Part shown: positions 23,696 to 35,710 of the stretch, one piece after another
How the letters are laid out: each line of letters starts with the position of its first letter
Position numbering within the stretch: the stretch's first letter is position 1
DNA from: Orthonyx spaldingii
Taxonomy: Eukaryota > Chordata > Aves > Passeriformes > Orthonychidae
Assembly (NCBI GenBank): GCA_013397795.1
Contig: VZTJ01005471.1
Coordinates: 1,150,938 to 1,214,937, forward strand
Direction: 5' to 3'
Length of the DNA: 64,000 nt
Notes under the pieces: model-generated
Seen by the model: only the letters and a program-made list of their open reading frames with translations
The model's database searches: none
What the model was told of the DNA's origin: nothing
Program-made: the position numbers and the translations under genes

Positions 23696-24774
23696 TGTTG
23701 TGGTTTAACCCCAGCCAGCACCCAGCCCTTCACAGCTGCTCACTCACTCCCACACCAGTGGGACTGGGGTGGGAATCAGAAGAGTAGAAGAGAACTCGTG
23801 GATCCAGAGAAAAATGATTTAATAGGGAAAGCAAAAGCTGCACACACAAGCAAAGCAAATCAAGGAATTCATTCCCCATTTCCCATGGGCAGGCAGGTGC
23901 TCAACGCCTCCAGGAGAGCAGGGCCCCATTCTGCAGAAAAGTGACTTGGGAAAACAAACACCATCACTGCAACCATACCCCCCTTCCTCCTTCTTGCTCC
24001 CCATTTTATAAACTGAGCATGATGTCACATGATCTGGAATATCCCTTGGGTCAGTCAGGGTCACCTGTTCCAGTTGTGTCTCCTCCCAACCTTCCAAGCA
24101 CGCTCAGCCCCCTTTCTGGTGTGGCCATATGAGGGACAGGAAAGGCCTTGGCTCTGCAATCCCTGCTCAGCAACAACAACATCTCTCTACTATCAACCTT
24201 ATATTGAGCACAAATCCAAAACTCAGCCCCATTCCAGCCACTAGGAAGAAAATTATCTCTTTATTATTACCCCAGACCAAATCAGCACATTACATCCCTT
24301 ATTCCACACCATTTATATCATGCTCAGATCCCACACTATTCCATACAATCACATCAATCACCACCCTCCCTTCCCATTCTTTGATATAACACACAGATGT
24401 CATTCCCTTAGTCTATGGACCACCCCTGCAAAATGTCCATAAAATGCCCACAAAATGGCTGTTGAATTCATCTAGTCCATGACTTTGGGCTCCACCTGCT
24501 CTGGTGGTCCCTCGGGACAAACAGAGGTGCTGTAGGGGGAGTTACTGGGCACCAAAGGCAGCTCAGGCTGGGTCGCTGCTGCCCTACAACGCCTTCTTGT
24601 GAAGTTTCTCCTCTGTTAGTTCAGGTGTTTCCTGTTACAGAAATTCCAGCTCAGGAGGAAAGGGTGATCCACTCATTAGGCTGTTTGCCCAGCCCTCAAG
24701 AGCTCTGGCAATCCCTCTCTGTGTGAGCACAGGCTTTCTCTGATGCTGAGTTACAGTGCCTAACTTGTAGCCCA
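23696..24774 (-). mobile_element. Solo ERV LTR (family D)
   Basis: Left end TGTTGTGGTTTAACCCCAGCC and right end ...TAGCCCA give an element of about 1.08 kb. It is flanked by CAGGTC (23690-23695) and CAGGTT (24775-24780), a 6-bp target duplication with one mismatch. On the minus strand a TATA-like TTTATAAAAT is at about 24004-24013 and an ATTAAA poly(A) signal follows near 23816-23822, so U3, R and U5 are in the right order. The start is a form I know as common in bird genomes ('gtggtttaaccccagccagca...cacagctgctcactcactccc'). The right boundary is the less certain end; a shorter element ending near 24289 is the alternative. A 6-bp duplication would suit an ERVK-like (class II) element. Confidence 0.75.
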
Positions 24775-24828
24775 CAGGTTTCCAGAGTAATGTCCCTGTA
24801 CCATCTTAGATAGAACAGCTATACGTGT

Positions 24829-24945
24829 GGTATGCACACATATATGCATCTGTAGTACATATATGTATATATACACTATATATAATATAATATAGGGATC
24901 TATATTGTGTGTGCATATATATGCTTTTGTACATGTGGTGTTTTT
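24829..24945. repeat. AT/GT alternating low-complexity DNA
   Basis: Alternating TATA, ACAT and GTGTGCATATAT words with partial inverted symmetry: TATGCACACA at 24831-24840 is matched by its reverse complement TGTGTGCATA at about 24909-24918, around an AT-rich centre. This is seen directly; any cruciform is inferred. Confidence 0.75.
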
Positions 24946-26126
24946 CATGGGGCCCAGGACCACTCAAGTGCTGCCACTTCAAGGCAAGGAAGACATTATG
25001 TTGAGGTCAAGGCTGATCTAGAAACACCCCGCTTCTCATCAAAACTTGAGGAGAAATTTCTCTGTTTTAAGAGCGGTATTAATCCTTTCCACTCTGAATG
25101 GGGGTTTCATTCTCTTCCTCTGCAAGGGCCCTTAACTTAAACACTTGTCTGAGGCAGAAATAGGGCTTTATTTGGCAACCTTTCCAATTTACCTGGCATA
25201 GATCAGTTACTCCAGTTTACTCAACAGGGAGTGAGAGGGAATGGACAGAGCTGTAACACTGATGGGACTCTGGTAGAAGGTTGAAAACTTGCATCTAGTT
25301 CATAATAGAAACTTAAGCCTGGGGTTTTCAGATAGGATTGAGAGGCTATCCAAAGCCACTGGAGCCTGTTTGTGTTTCGGAAATACCATTGCAGTTCTTT
25401 CCACTTTTTTCTTAGCAGAGATTCAGAAACAGTTAAATTCTTGGCAGACTTCAAAATCAGATGCACAATGAAATTAGAAAGTCCAGGATGGCAGCTTCTA
25501 ATAGAGGAGCATGAATGTATGACCACAACACAAAGAATACAGCAAAGCAGCCAGAACGTTAATGAACCTTTATAAAACAAAATGTTGCAGACTGTGTCTT
25601 CAGTCAACGCTAGGGTAATAAAGAGGAATCCCAGTCCATTCAATGATTCAGGCAGGAGAAAAGACTGTATGAGGTTTGCATCACCCCAGTATGTAGGACG
25701 GTAAATGGAAGACCTTTTGTCATTTAATGTTGCGGTTTTTTTCCTTCAGAGACTTCTTAGGACTTCTTCATTTTGAGATTATAAACCTTTATTAGAAATC
25801 ATCTGTGTCAAATACCCTTTAAGATTTAAATATGCTGACAAGCATGTACTTTCTGCAGTACAGATAAAGGCTTCATTTGATAATTTTTTCTTAGCTATCC
25901 TATTCAGTTGACAGGAAGGGAACAGTTTGATGGTTTTGTCTCCAAGATTCACTCTACCATTGGTTACTTTGTCTCAAACAGAACATAGAAGTGCTGGATG
26001 TGTGATCCTGTGCACAGCATAGTAAGTTTTGTCCAACAGCTGGCTGGTCTGGCAAGACTTTTGTAGCACTTGGTTTATGAGGGGCTCTCCATGACCATGA
26101 GGCAAGATTGCTGCCTCCCTCTCCAG
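24946..26126. other. Unannotated unique sequence
   Basis: A 140-codon minus frame (25221-25643) has hydrophobic stretches but no recognisable family and is overlapped by plus frames. No gene or repeat is called. Confidence 0.4.
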
Positions 26127-26273
26127 GCTAGGTGTGCTGACCTGTCAGCCAAGGTGCCTTCGGTAGAACCTCTGTCAGGTGAGGATCGACACCTTGATCG
26201 AATCCAGTCTGAATGTTTCAGCCAAAATCAGGCTGATGACTCACAGCAAAGTACCCTGCTTAGGCTGATCCAT
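26127..26273 (+). other. Candidate internal coding exon, unidentified
   Basis: A 147-nt segment lies between acceptor TGCCTCCCTCTCCAG and donor CAT|GTGAGT, both good matches. One frame is open for all 49 codons, phase 0 at both ends, and the peptide is polar and acidic (contains EDRHLDRIQSECFSQNQADD). This is the best-looking splice pair in the window. A competing donor (CAG|GTGAGG) sits inside it at 26177. I do not recognise the protein and see no neighbouring exon that would fix the gene. Confidence 0.28.
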
Positions 26274-26279
26274 GTGAGT

Positions 26280-26710
26280 TTAAAAAACAGTTGATCAATA
26301 AAAGTGTTTCATATTAACCTAAAATGCCCTCTTCCCTATATTCCCTAGTTTGGTAAATGAACAAAAATCATTAGTATTTCCATTGTGAGGCCTTAGTTTA
26401 GTGCCCATTTTCCTCTTAAGATGATACCTTTGAACTTTGTCATCTGCTGTTTACAGAGAGTTGGCATTATAAACTTTTCAGAAGGTATTACAGAATCCAC
26501 ACTGGAAGTACGTATTTATTAGGAAAATAGATACCTTGTCAACATAATGTGCCAGTGCAGGAAGTTTATGTTGTGAGGAAGCACAAAGACCATTGAGAGG
26601 GCTGGGGAAGGGAGTGTGTGTGCTGAGTATTTTAATGTAGGTAGAGGTGAATGGTCAAGGTTGGTGAAGAAATGTGTCAAACTAGACAAGCCCAGTGGAA
26701 ATTTCTCCTG
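26280..26710. other. Unannotated unique sequence
   Basis: AT-rich spacer before the LTR; nothing recognised. Confidence 0.4.
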
Positions 26711-26715
26711 CTGTT

Positions 26716-27622
26716 TGTTGGGGTTTAGAACTCTTCCTTTTGTTTTTCTTATCTTAGAGAATTTTCGTGCATTCATTGCTAGGATACTGTGATGACTGGG
26801 TATTTAAGAAAGACAATAGAAAGGCTGTTCGGGTAAACGTGTAAGTAGCTACTCCCTTATTGGACATTCCCTCTCAGAGGGAGCAGACATATCATGAGAA
26901 CTGAGCTGGGAGAAGTGGAGTGGGGCAGCTGCTTGCTCTCTTTGCTTCTTGGCATTCACAGAGGAGAGATGTTGCAGTTGTTTGGCGAAGACTCGTCACC
27001 ACTGTAGGTTCCTGTCTCCTGCTGCCTGCTTCTACTGTGAGTAGAGTCCTGCTCATAACAGTGGCCGTTCCACTGGGACCTATCTACCACCCTATGCCAC
27101 CAAACAAAGGACCCTTCACCATCTGCTCTGGTGCTCAGGGGAAGGAAAAACCCCGGATCCTCCAGCTCCTTTCCCCTTCCAGGGAGCCAGCCTCCACCGG
27201 CTGTGGTTCGGGAGCCGGGCTGCCCTGCCCAGCCCTGCCATGCCTCTGCTTTGGCTCTGGGGTTTTTGCTTAGAGGAAGCCCTGTCTCCATCCCTTCCTG
27301 CCGGCCCATCCACCATCACCGCGTGAGGGAGATGACTGAGACTCACGCCACAGTGCCCCCTGCAGCCGAGGTGGAGTCATCATACCTGCCCTGCCCAGTC
27401 ACTAACTGAGAGCAGGAAGAGACTGTTTGTTGGGGGGTTGTTGCTCTGTTCTTTATTGTGCTTACCATTGTTGTTGTTTGTCTGCCTTGATATATTAGTA
27501 AAGAACATGCTCTACTCTGCAGCCGGGAGCCATGGTCTGTCCTGGAGCCTTTGGCAGAAGGTGCCTGGGAAGACTCGAGGCTCCTGCCTTCCTTAGCAGA
27601 CACCTGTCTTCAAACCAGGACA
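26716..27622 (+). mobile_element. Solo ERV LTR (family A)
   Basis: A 907-bp element with ends TGTTGGGG and CCAGGACA, flanked by CTGTT (26711-26715) and CTATT (27623-27627), a 5-bp target duplication with one mismatch. It is the reverse-complement sister of 8120-9066 over its whole length. In plus sense an AGTAAA poly(A)-like signal is near 27496 (ttagtaaagaac), about 125 bases from the end. Frames of 117 codons on both strands are symmetrical products of GC-rich LTR DNA, not genes. It lacks the promoter block (CCAAT pair and GC-rich region) that its 34.6-kb relative has. Confidence 0.9.
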
Positions 27623-27627
27623 CTATT

Positions 27628-30600
27628 GTACCCTTGTCGGGGAGAGGAGACAAAAGATTAAACAATTCTTTACTTCAATAGCTGAGCCTAATTTCACAGC
27701 TTCTAAAATATCTTCATACTGCATATACTGTGTGTTCAGCCAGAAGTACAATCCTGTTATTAAAATGCAACTCCAATGCACCTGTCAGTTACAGGGCTGC
27801 ATTGCTCACCTTTTCTGAAACTCTTAAGGGCATTTCTAATATTGGGTTTTTTTTTTTCCTTAAGACCCTATTTCTAATTTTAAAAAGATTCCAAGGAATG
27901 CTGAGCTTATCAAAAGCTGGTGGGATTTTTGGGCTCTAAATCACCAAAGTGCTTGCTGTAAGTTTGTTCCTTGACTATATCCAAACACCAACACGTGAAA
28001 AGTGAGCCCAAACTCAGTAATGAGAAGGCAGAGAAAATTAATGTGCATTTGATCAATTTTTTACCATCCCCTTCTTTTATCTTGCCCTTGGTAAAGCATT
28101 TTTTGTTCTTCTATGGATCCAGTTAATGAGTCTTCGTACATTTGGAGTTTGCAATGTTGCACATTCAATGGCTGTAGAACAAGTAGAGTTCTTCAGGTGT
28201 GAAGCTGACGGGAGTAAGGGAGCAAGTGGTGTGTGTGCCTCAGAAGCAAGCAGTCAAGTCCAGCTCCTCCTAAGAAAAGCAAAAACTGGGCAGTTTTTTT
28301 CTTCCACTTTCCATCATTTTTTGTTTACCTGTTTCTTTTGAAGAGCAGAAGCACAAGACAGGATATCGGATCAGAAAAGATCGTTTTCTCTGTTAGCTGG
28401 AATAGAAAAGACTGGGTGACCCCTCCTTCTCTTTGCCAACACCACATGAAGCAGGTGGCACTAACAGACTCAGCAGGCCACATTTCCCCATTTTCAGTGT
28501 AACTTCTCATTTTGAGTTGTTGCTTTAGTAAGTAAATGGATTTTTCATAATGCTTAAAAGAAGTTAAAACATGAAAGCACTTAAAGAAATCAGATGTCAG
28601 GTCTTTAACTAATGGGATTATCAAGTAGAGACCCTTTAAAGATGGCTTGGTCTAAGTGATCCAGCTGCCATAAAGACCTTATTATGGGTCAACAGCTTAT
28701 TTTGTGAACAATAGTGCCTTGTGAAGAACTCGCATAATCAAAATCTAGATTTGTGCAAAGTGCTTAATTTATTGAAGTGTCATAATATAAATACCTGGAT
28801 TTCCCTGAGCCGGCTGTGTGTGCTTATGTCTGTGCTTTTCTAGAATGCAGACTCTTCTGCATCTTTAATAAATGGCAAATTCTGTGGATTTCCTTGTTCT
28901 AAAACAGCATTTTTATCATCTTCGTAATCCAACAAAAGTCATCCTTTCAGGACTATTTTTGCAGGAGCAAGAGGAGAGGAGAAGATGTCACCACAATTTT
29001 AAAAAAGTTCATGTTTTGGTATTTAGTAATGCGGTAATGTTTCTTTAAAAGCAACTCAAATTCAGCTGTGGGTCAAGGGCCATTTTGGTGACACTAGACT
29101 GTAAAAGGCAAGTTTTTGGTAAAGATTTGAGTATTTGAAAACATAAGGTTTCATAGAAAACACTGCATCTTTATTGCCTTCAGTTCTGGTGAAAGTCTGG
29201 ATGGCCTTATGTGAAACATAAGGAGTTGCTGAGGAGATGTGAATATTTTCCTAAATATTCTAAGGTCAAATTTTACCTATGAATTCTCCATTGGCTCTTA
29301 AAGGATCTTCCTCCATGGTGTCTAGGGCCTGATTCAAAAGTATTCAAATAAACTGGAATTCTTGCATTGATTTTCAAAACCTTTAAATCAAATCCTAAGT
29401 GCTTTACTCTGTAACACATCTGATTTTGGTTGATTTCTCACTGAAATCAATGAGAAATTTCCCAGGCTAATGAGAACTTGCCCTTGTACCTCCCAAGAGT
29501 GTTGCAGATACCTTTGGAAGCTCTGCTTTTGTTGTCCATGCATTTGAGCCAAGTCCCGACTCCAGTGCCATGCACTTGACCCAGTTTATGCTGATTTCAG
29601 GCTTTGGGCATGAGATGCAGAAGGGGGAGACAGTGCAGGTGTGGTACCCATCCCTTGGCACTCGGGCTCCTGAGCAGTTCTCAGAGTGATCCCACACTGT
29701 GCTGACACCATATCCCAGCCAGCAGGATCGTGTAGGCACATGGGCTGATGCTCACTCTTGAAGGGCACAAGCTGTCAGAAGCTGATGGGAGCAAGAGGTA
29801 CCTTCAGATCTGCTGTTGCCCACAGGGATGTTCTGGGACTCTTGCAGACAACCACTATAATCTGACTCCTGAGCTATTTCTGGAATTAGCCCCTTTTTCA
29901 GTTTCACAACTGATGAGGTCAGGAAGGATGGTGACTCTTGGGCTATGAGTAGAAAACTCTGCTGGCGGAGTTTTCATGACATTAAGTCAGGGTGTTATCC
30001 TGGTGAGTCCAACGGCACAGCGTAGACAGAGGTTGCTGTACCTGCACTGGCAACTTCCTACTGTGACTGTAAAACTTTCAGGAAGTCTGTGACGGGGGAT
30101 GTTTCCAATCCCAGCAGTGATTGGATTATTTAATTGCTGTCAGTTTGGCCTTTCTGAAGAGCCTGGGCTAAGGAATAACTCAAATAATTCCCACAGAGAT
30201 GCTGATTCCGAGCCTCCTCTGAAGTCTGCAAGAGGAACTGACTCTGAATTAGCGGAGTCCCTAGACATGTTCTCATCTTGGGTGTGATGTGTTTTGCTAG
30301 AAAGGCAGCTATCTTGAAGGCAGGCAAAGAGCCAAACTGAACTGAAATGTTCAGTAGGATTAAGCCCACAAATCCTGATTCTGCAAAGATTTAAGCTTGT
30401 GCATAACTTTATGTGAATAGTGTGAATAGTCTCATCGAGGTCAAGCAAATTAAGACAACGTACAAATAACAAATTAAATTAATGCACCTGCTCAAGTCTT
30501 GGTAGTGTCAAGGCTGTAATGAACTGTATAAAAACATGCAAGAGAAAAGGTGACTTTCTCAGAGCTGTTAAGGTGTTATTTCAGAAACCTAGACAATGGC

Positions 30601-33300
30601 AATGGTATTTACATATACTATGCAAAGTCTAAATGAATGGGAGTGTTTATTCATCCATGTCATGTATTTGGGTTAATAAGGGATCCCACAGAGCTTTAAG
30701 CGTTTGGTTTTTCTATTCTACTCAAAAAAGCACCTGAAAGTATTAATTTTACAGTTGGATCCTAGTGCAATCCGTGGGTGTTTTTACTGTAGAGCAACTT
30801 CAGGATTCAGATTGCAGGCCTTATTAAAAATAGTCCCAAATTAAAGGAAAAAACAGTGTGACAGGCTGAGTGAAAGGTCTGCAATGCTGCAAGGGCTTCC
30901 TTGTGGTGAGAAGAGCCAGTTCTTCTCCAAAATAAGGATAGGGAGAGGTTAAATAAAATCTTTTGGGGGAAAAACAAATATTGTGCTAAGTCAAGGTCTG
31001 AGCCGAGGTGTGAGGGTGACATGTGCTGGTGCTTGCAATGACTCTGCTGGCCACCTGTCCTGCCTTCTCCTTCCTCCCCTCTGCCTTCAGCCCTGGGCTT
31101 CGGTCACTGGGCTCCTCTCAGCTGCCACTGGAAACCAGTGCATCCCTGCTTCTCTAACAGGTGGCAAAACTAGTGGAAGCAGCACCCTTGCATAGCACAC
31201 TTTTTGGCTCACCTTTCCTCTGTGTTTCAGAGGCCCAAGCCTCCCTTGGAACCCACAGTGTTCTGGGGATGGCATCCCCTTCAACATGCTCTTCTGCTCC
31301 TTGAGCCACAGGTCATCACTGCACAGGTAAAGAAACTGGAGAGGGGGAAATCCTCCCTATGCCAGCAGCCAGCAGAGTGTGTCCACCAGTGGAGCTCTGA
31401 CTGGGGCTAAGACAGAGATGAACTATGAGTGCTGGAGCAGCTCTGTGTGCAGGGCAGATCTTAGTGCTAAGGTGTAATCATCTTTCTTAAGCTTAAGCTT
31501 AAGAAGCCCTCTGCTTCATCAAGCACTGCCAAACCAGGATTAATTAGGAAGGCAGCACTGTGCCAGACACAGCCAATGTTCAAACTCACTGACAGCAGTT
31601 TAAGGTGTCTACTCCGGGTCTTATCAAAGCCAAACTCTTTTTCAAAGTTGGAGAACTCTTATTCCTATAGTTCCCAGACTCAAGAGGAGCAGGAGGACAA
31701 AGCTGACCTTGCACAGCTGGCCCAGCATCACCAGCCAGGCTTGCTTGGCCTCACCAGCCTCAAGTCTTGAGGGAGGAAATGGAGTTCACCAAGCAACAGG
31801 TAACACTTCTAGTGTGCATTTGCTGGAAACAGAAGCCCCACAAAGGAATAATCCAATGGGACAATCTGATCCAATGCCTAGATTTGGGAAGCCACATGTA
31901 GGAACTCAATCTAGGAAGTGAAACAGCTTCTCCTTTTAGATCAGGGTCCTGGAGATACTCCATGCAATTCCTGTCCCAGGAACAACCCATGCTATTTTAG
32001 AAACCTCAGCCAGGAACATGGCTTTTGGTGTCAACACCTACCATCAAGAAGCAGCACTTGGGGAAATCAAAGTCAAAGAAAATCTATCACCTGGGCTGAG
32101 GGTTCCTGGGGAGATCCATGGACAAAGAGCCTTGTTCCCAGGAGATGTAGCTGAAGGAGTGTGGTTGGATGTGTTGTGTTGGGGGAAGTACATACATACA
32201 ATAGGGTACAGTACAGGCCAGTACATACAGGGAACAAGTCATAATCCAGAGGGAAAGACCTCATCATCACACCATAGGGGACTAGAGTCTTCTGCAGTTG
32301 TTTTTGCCGGAAAGGATCACCTGGGGGGTTCTATTTATAGTGACATTGTATGATATCTTGTGGGGCCCAGAACCTGGGAGGAGGGAGCAGATTTATTGGG
32401 ATAGTGAAGTCTAACAGAAATCAGAAGAACACTCATTTCCTCCATGGCATTCTTCATAAATAGATCACAGATGGGAACATGTCACGCATGCTAAATGTAG
32501 ATAAAGAAGGTGAAATGGCTTTTCCAAGTCACCCAGACAGGCAGCACAAAACTCCCTCAGCACTGAGCTGTTGCTGCTCAGTGCTCTGTCCTCTAGGATT
32601 GACCAAAGAGATCCAGGGGAGAATGCCTCCATTCACCTCCCAGTGACAGGATTTTTAATGACACCTTTCTTTTTAAATAAATCTTTTTGTGAAGAGGGGA
32701 AATTGTCACAGTGAGAAAGTTCTGCTCTGTCCCAATTGTTTGTGTATATTTGCAATTACTGTTCACCCAGGCACATAAACACATACATATATACACATGT
32801 GTGGCTTATTAGTGGCCTCAGAGCCACAGAATCACTCCTGTAAATATCTCCTTAGGCACAAAAGTAATAGTTACGAAAATAGGAAAAAATATTTCCTTGC
32901 ATTTGCTATTCATTTGCTGTACACTTTCAAACTACAAAATGCTATTAGACATTTTAGAGAAAATGACCTGCCAAGTGTGTGTTTTTTAAACAGAAATTCT
33001 TCAGGACCAGAAGTATGAGTAGCTGGTAAATGCTTAATCATTTTCCCCTACATTTCTAACAATGTACTCTAATTATTTTAGCACCTTAAAAATGCTCTGC
33101 TTAAACAGCCCATGTGTTGGCAAATTTAGAACTCTACAGGTGTCCTGGAACACAGAAGTAGTGATGGGGGAAAAGAAAAAGAGAATTTAGAGGCAAAGAT
33201 GTTGAAAAATGTACCAAGTTTAAAATTTTTGTCTCATAACTTTAGTCAGGTTTGTTCACCTTTGCCCCAGAGGAAAGGAACTGAAGTTTCTTTCCAAGGC
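27628..33300. other. Unannotated unique sequence
   Basis: No repeat family or RNA gene was recognised in about 5.7 kb. A short protein-like frame (about 30143-30284) follows a possible acceptor (aattgctgtcag) and ends in a stop, but it is not recognised and is crossed by longer minus frames. A perfect 22-base palindrome lies at 31484-31505. Confidence 0.45.
31484..31505. repeat. 22-base perfect palindrome
   Basis: The stretch equals its own reverse complement over 22 bases and is built from overlapping CTTAAG and AAGCTT words. No loop is present. Confidence 0.9.
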
Positions 33301-33826
33301 ATTGTTTCACTAGGTGAGGCCTGATGGGCTTAACATCTCAACAAACCAGGGAGTAGCCCAAAAGATAGCCACAATGGTAATGACCATCAGCAGAACATCA
33401 GTGGCCATTAGCATACATCAATGACCATTGCTCCAGACGCTGCCCCCTGGCATGGTTGGCGACACCGGGTCTGGAGCAGGCTGATAAGAACATCAAGGAG
33501 TGAAGACAAAGTTAACATCAGAGGCAAAGAAGTTCGGATCCAATAGGAAACCGAATGCTGTGGGTTGCTCAACTCTGGACCAATGACCTTTGAGACAATA
33601 CATCTCTATGGGTTTTGACTGTATAAAGTCTAAGGGAAAATCCTGTAAAACTCATGTGTGATGGAATGATTTTCTATGCACGCCCGGGCTATGTGTGGAG
33701 GAAATTATTTCTGTTGCACATCCTGGCTAGAACAACATCCTGGCCAGAAATAAAGTAATGCCTTAATTCTCTAACACTAAAAATGTTGTTGGAGGGTTTT
33801 TGTTTTTCCCGCAGTTTTCAGTGACA
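33301..33826 (+). mobile_element. ERV LTR, ERV1-like (family E)
   Basis: The stretch has LTR architecture in plus sense. A U3 holds repeated 'aatgaccat' words and a CCAAT box (gaccaatgacc, about 33578). TATAAAG (tgtataaagtc) is near 33622-33628, followed about 125 bases later by AATAAA (agaaataaagtaatgcc, near 33749). The 3' part ends in a T-rich 'gtttttgtttttcccgcagttttca' segment. I recognise this ending ('aacatcctggccagaaataaagta...') from bird LTRs. Exact ends and a target duplication could not be fixed, so boundaries may be off by up to about 20 bases. No internal ERV sequence is adjacent. Confidence 0.7.
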
Positions 33827-33829
33827 AAG

Positions 33830-34598
33830 AGAGGGAGAATAAAAAGCCATTTAAGGGACACACAAAGAGAAAGTTAACAGACAGGAGTCCTTACAATAAA
33901 GGGTGTTGCAGATTTATAGGGATCTGAAGACCAAGTTAGTTATAATAATACAAATAATTTTGGGTGTTTGTGAGCTGAGGGAAAGCTGAGGATGAGGAGA
34001 TGAAAAGATGGGAGGGAGGAGATTAAAAGATGGGAGAGAGGAAAAGCTCTCCTTTTCCTACTCTCCCTGAGGGCCAAACATATTGCAAGCAGCCAGGAGC
34101 CCCTGTTGTCCCTCCACTAAAGTCACCATGCTAGAGGGGGGCAGGATGGAAAAATACTACTAGTTTGGGAACAAGTATGGTGTTCGTGGCCTCAGCTGTC
34201 CTCGTTTAGGCCATTTGTAGACTGTTTTGGAGGCCACATATTTCCAGAGATCTCCCACTGAAAGGGCAGTCTCTAACTGGGGACGGTGTGACATTTTAAA
34301 CTCAAATTCCCTTTTCTTTCTTAAGGAAAGACTGATTTTATGGTGGTTTTGAACAACACGTGGCACAAATACGATCTTTTGAATTCCTTCAGTATGAATA
34401 TTTAATAGAAGTAACTGCAAACAAAACTGAATCTGGATCCTGTTTTTAGGAGACCTTGACTGTGCTCTACCACTTTAATAAGGTATTTGAAAACTCTTGT
34501 TGTGTTCCCCCATCAGTGAAATTGTGCAGATAAGTCAATATAAACACCAAAAATACCTTTGCATAATTTTGTAACCTCGTCTCATTTTCCTTGAGTAT
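33830..34598. other. Unannotated unique sequence
   Basis: Contains a purine-rich patch (about 33975-34045, repeated 'agatgggagg' words) and otherwise AT-rich unique DNA. Confidence 0.4.
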
Positions 34599-34682
34599 AC
34601 CAGTGTTGGGGGTTTGGTTTTCTCAAAGGAATTTCTTCCCATTTGTTGTCAAGGAGATGCAGGTGGGGGCGGCTTTCTAGGT

Positions 34683-34694
34683 AAAATGGCGGCG
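34683..34694 (+). promoter_or_regulatory. YY1-type motif in LTR
   Basis: AAAATGGCGGCG matches the YY1 consensus AAnATGGCGGC. It is about 80 bases from the LTR start. Binding is inferred. Confidence 0.5.
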
Positions 34695-35569
34695 ATTAAG
34701 AGACAAAAGGAAATGGCCAAATACCTTGACATAACACTGAAATGGTTTTGGGTAGGGGAATGGGCTTTTGTCAGCCTCTTAGCTGGAGGTAGGCATTGTT
34801 TGCCCAGCTTGAAGGGGAGACGGTTGCGGGTTTTGGTGCTGGACTTCTCCTGCCCAGGGACTCAGTGCTGCTGTGGAATTCTCCTTGCTGCCTGCTGCTT
34901 GCAGGAGCTGATGGCTGACCGGGACTTTTCAGCACCTGCCATTGCCACAAGATCCTCACTGTCTGCGTGGGTATTTCAGGGGAAAACTGGGGCCCCCACC
35001 TCCTCCTTCTCTCTGGATAGAGGGTCCCAGCTGCTGGTTGACTGGAACTTCGGCAACTGCCATCACCAGGATACCGCAGTGGACACGTGAGAGCCTGGGG
35101 AAACTGAATGTTCCACCTTCTCTCTGAGCCTGGGGAAAGTGCACGCCCCACCTTCTCTCTCTTTCCAGGGCTGCCGTGAACCCCGAGGAGGCTCGGGGCT
35201 CGCATCAGAGCGCCCCCTGCAGCTGCGGGGAGTCACTGCAGCCCCTCAGCCTCGCCTGAACCACCAGTGCCCCCTGCTGCTTGTGGTTGTAACACCAAGG
35301 GTGAGATTGCTTAATGAGTGGGAAATTTCTGTTATTGTTTTTGTTGCTATTGTTGTTGCTTGTTTTGGAGGTCGGTGGGCCCCTGGGACAAGGGACTCAG
35401 AGAGCCCACTGGTGGGACAGTCCCTGGGATCCTCCCCCAGGGCTTCCCCCAGGATGCTTTGTTTCGCTATGTTGATGTACCCCAGTTCTGTTACCCCGGT
35501 TGGCTGTTGGTCTCCCCGCCCCTTTATACCCTATATGCCCCTGCTCCAGAAAGTTCTCTCTTCCCTGTT

Positions 35570-35710
35570 TCCCCATTGGCCCTTACCCCATTGCCACTCT
35601 CATAGAGTCTCCCTATTGGCCCTCATACCCTAGCCCCATCTGTGTGTCGCCCCTGTGCCCTCAGAGACCATTGGTCCCTGATGCTCTCCCCGCCCCGTGT
35701 TTAAAGCTGG
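35570..35710 (+). promoter_or_regulatory. LTR promoter block
   Basis: Two inverted CCAAT boxes (CCCCATTGGCCC near 35572 and CCCTATTGGCCC near 35611), then a GC-rich CCCGCCCCG stretch and TTTAAAG (about 35700-35706) as a TATA-like element. Order and spacing fit a CCAAT/GC/TATA promoter read to the right. The CCAAT pair and GC-rich stretch recur at 23150-23275, with 'ctatttgcctcata' in the TATA position. Confidence 0.5.

Noticed and set aside
30143..30284. Possible terminal exon ending in SSWV-stop
   Set aside because: Acceptor is plausible, but the peptide is unrecognised and overlapped by longer minus frames.
34614..35090. 158-codon plus frame
   Set aside because: Wholly inside an LTR; open because of composition.
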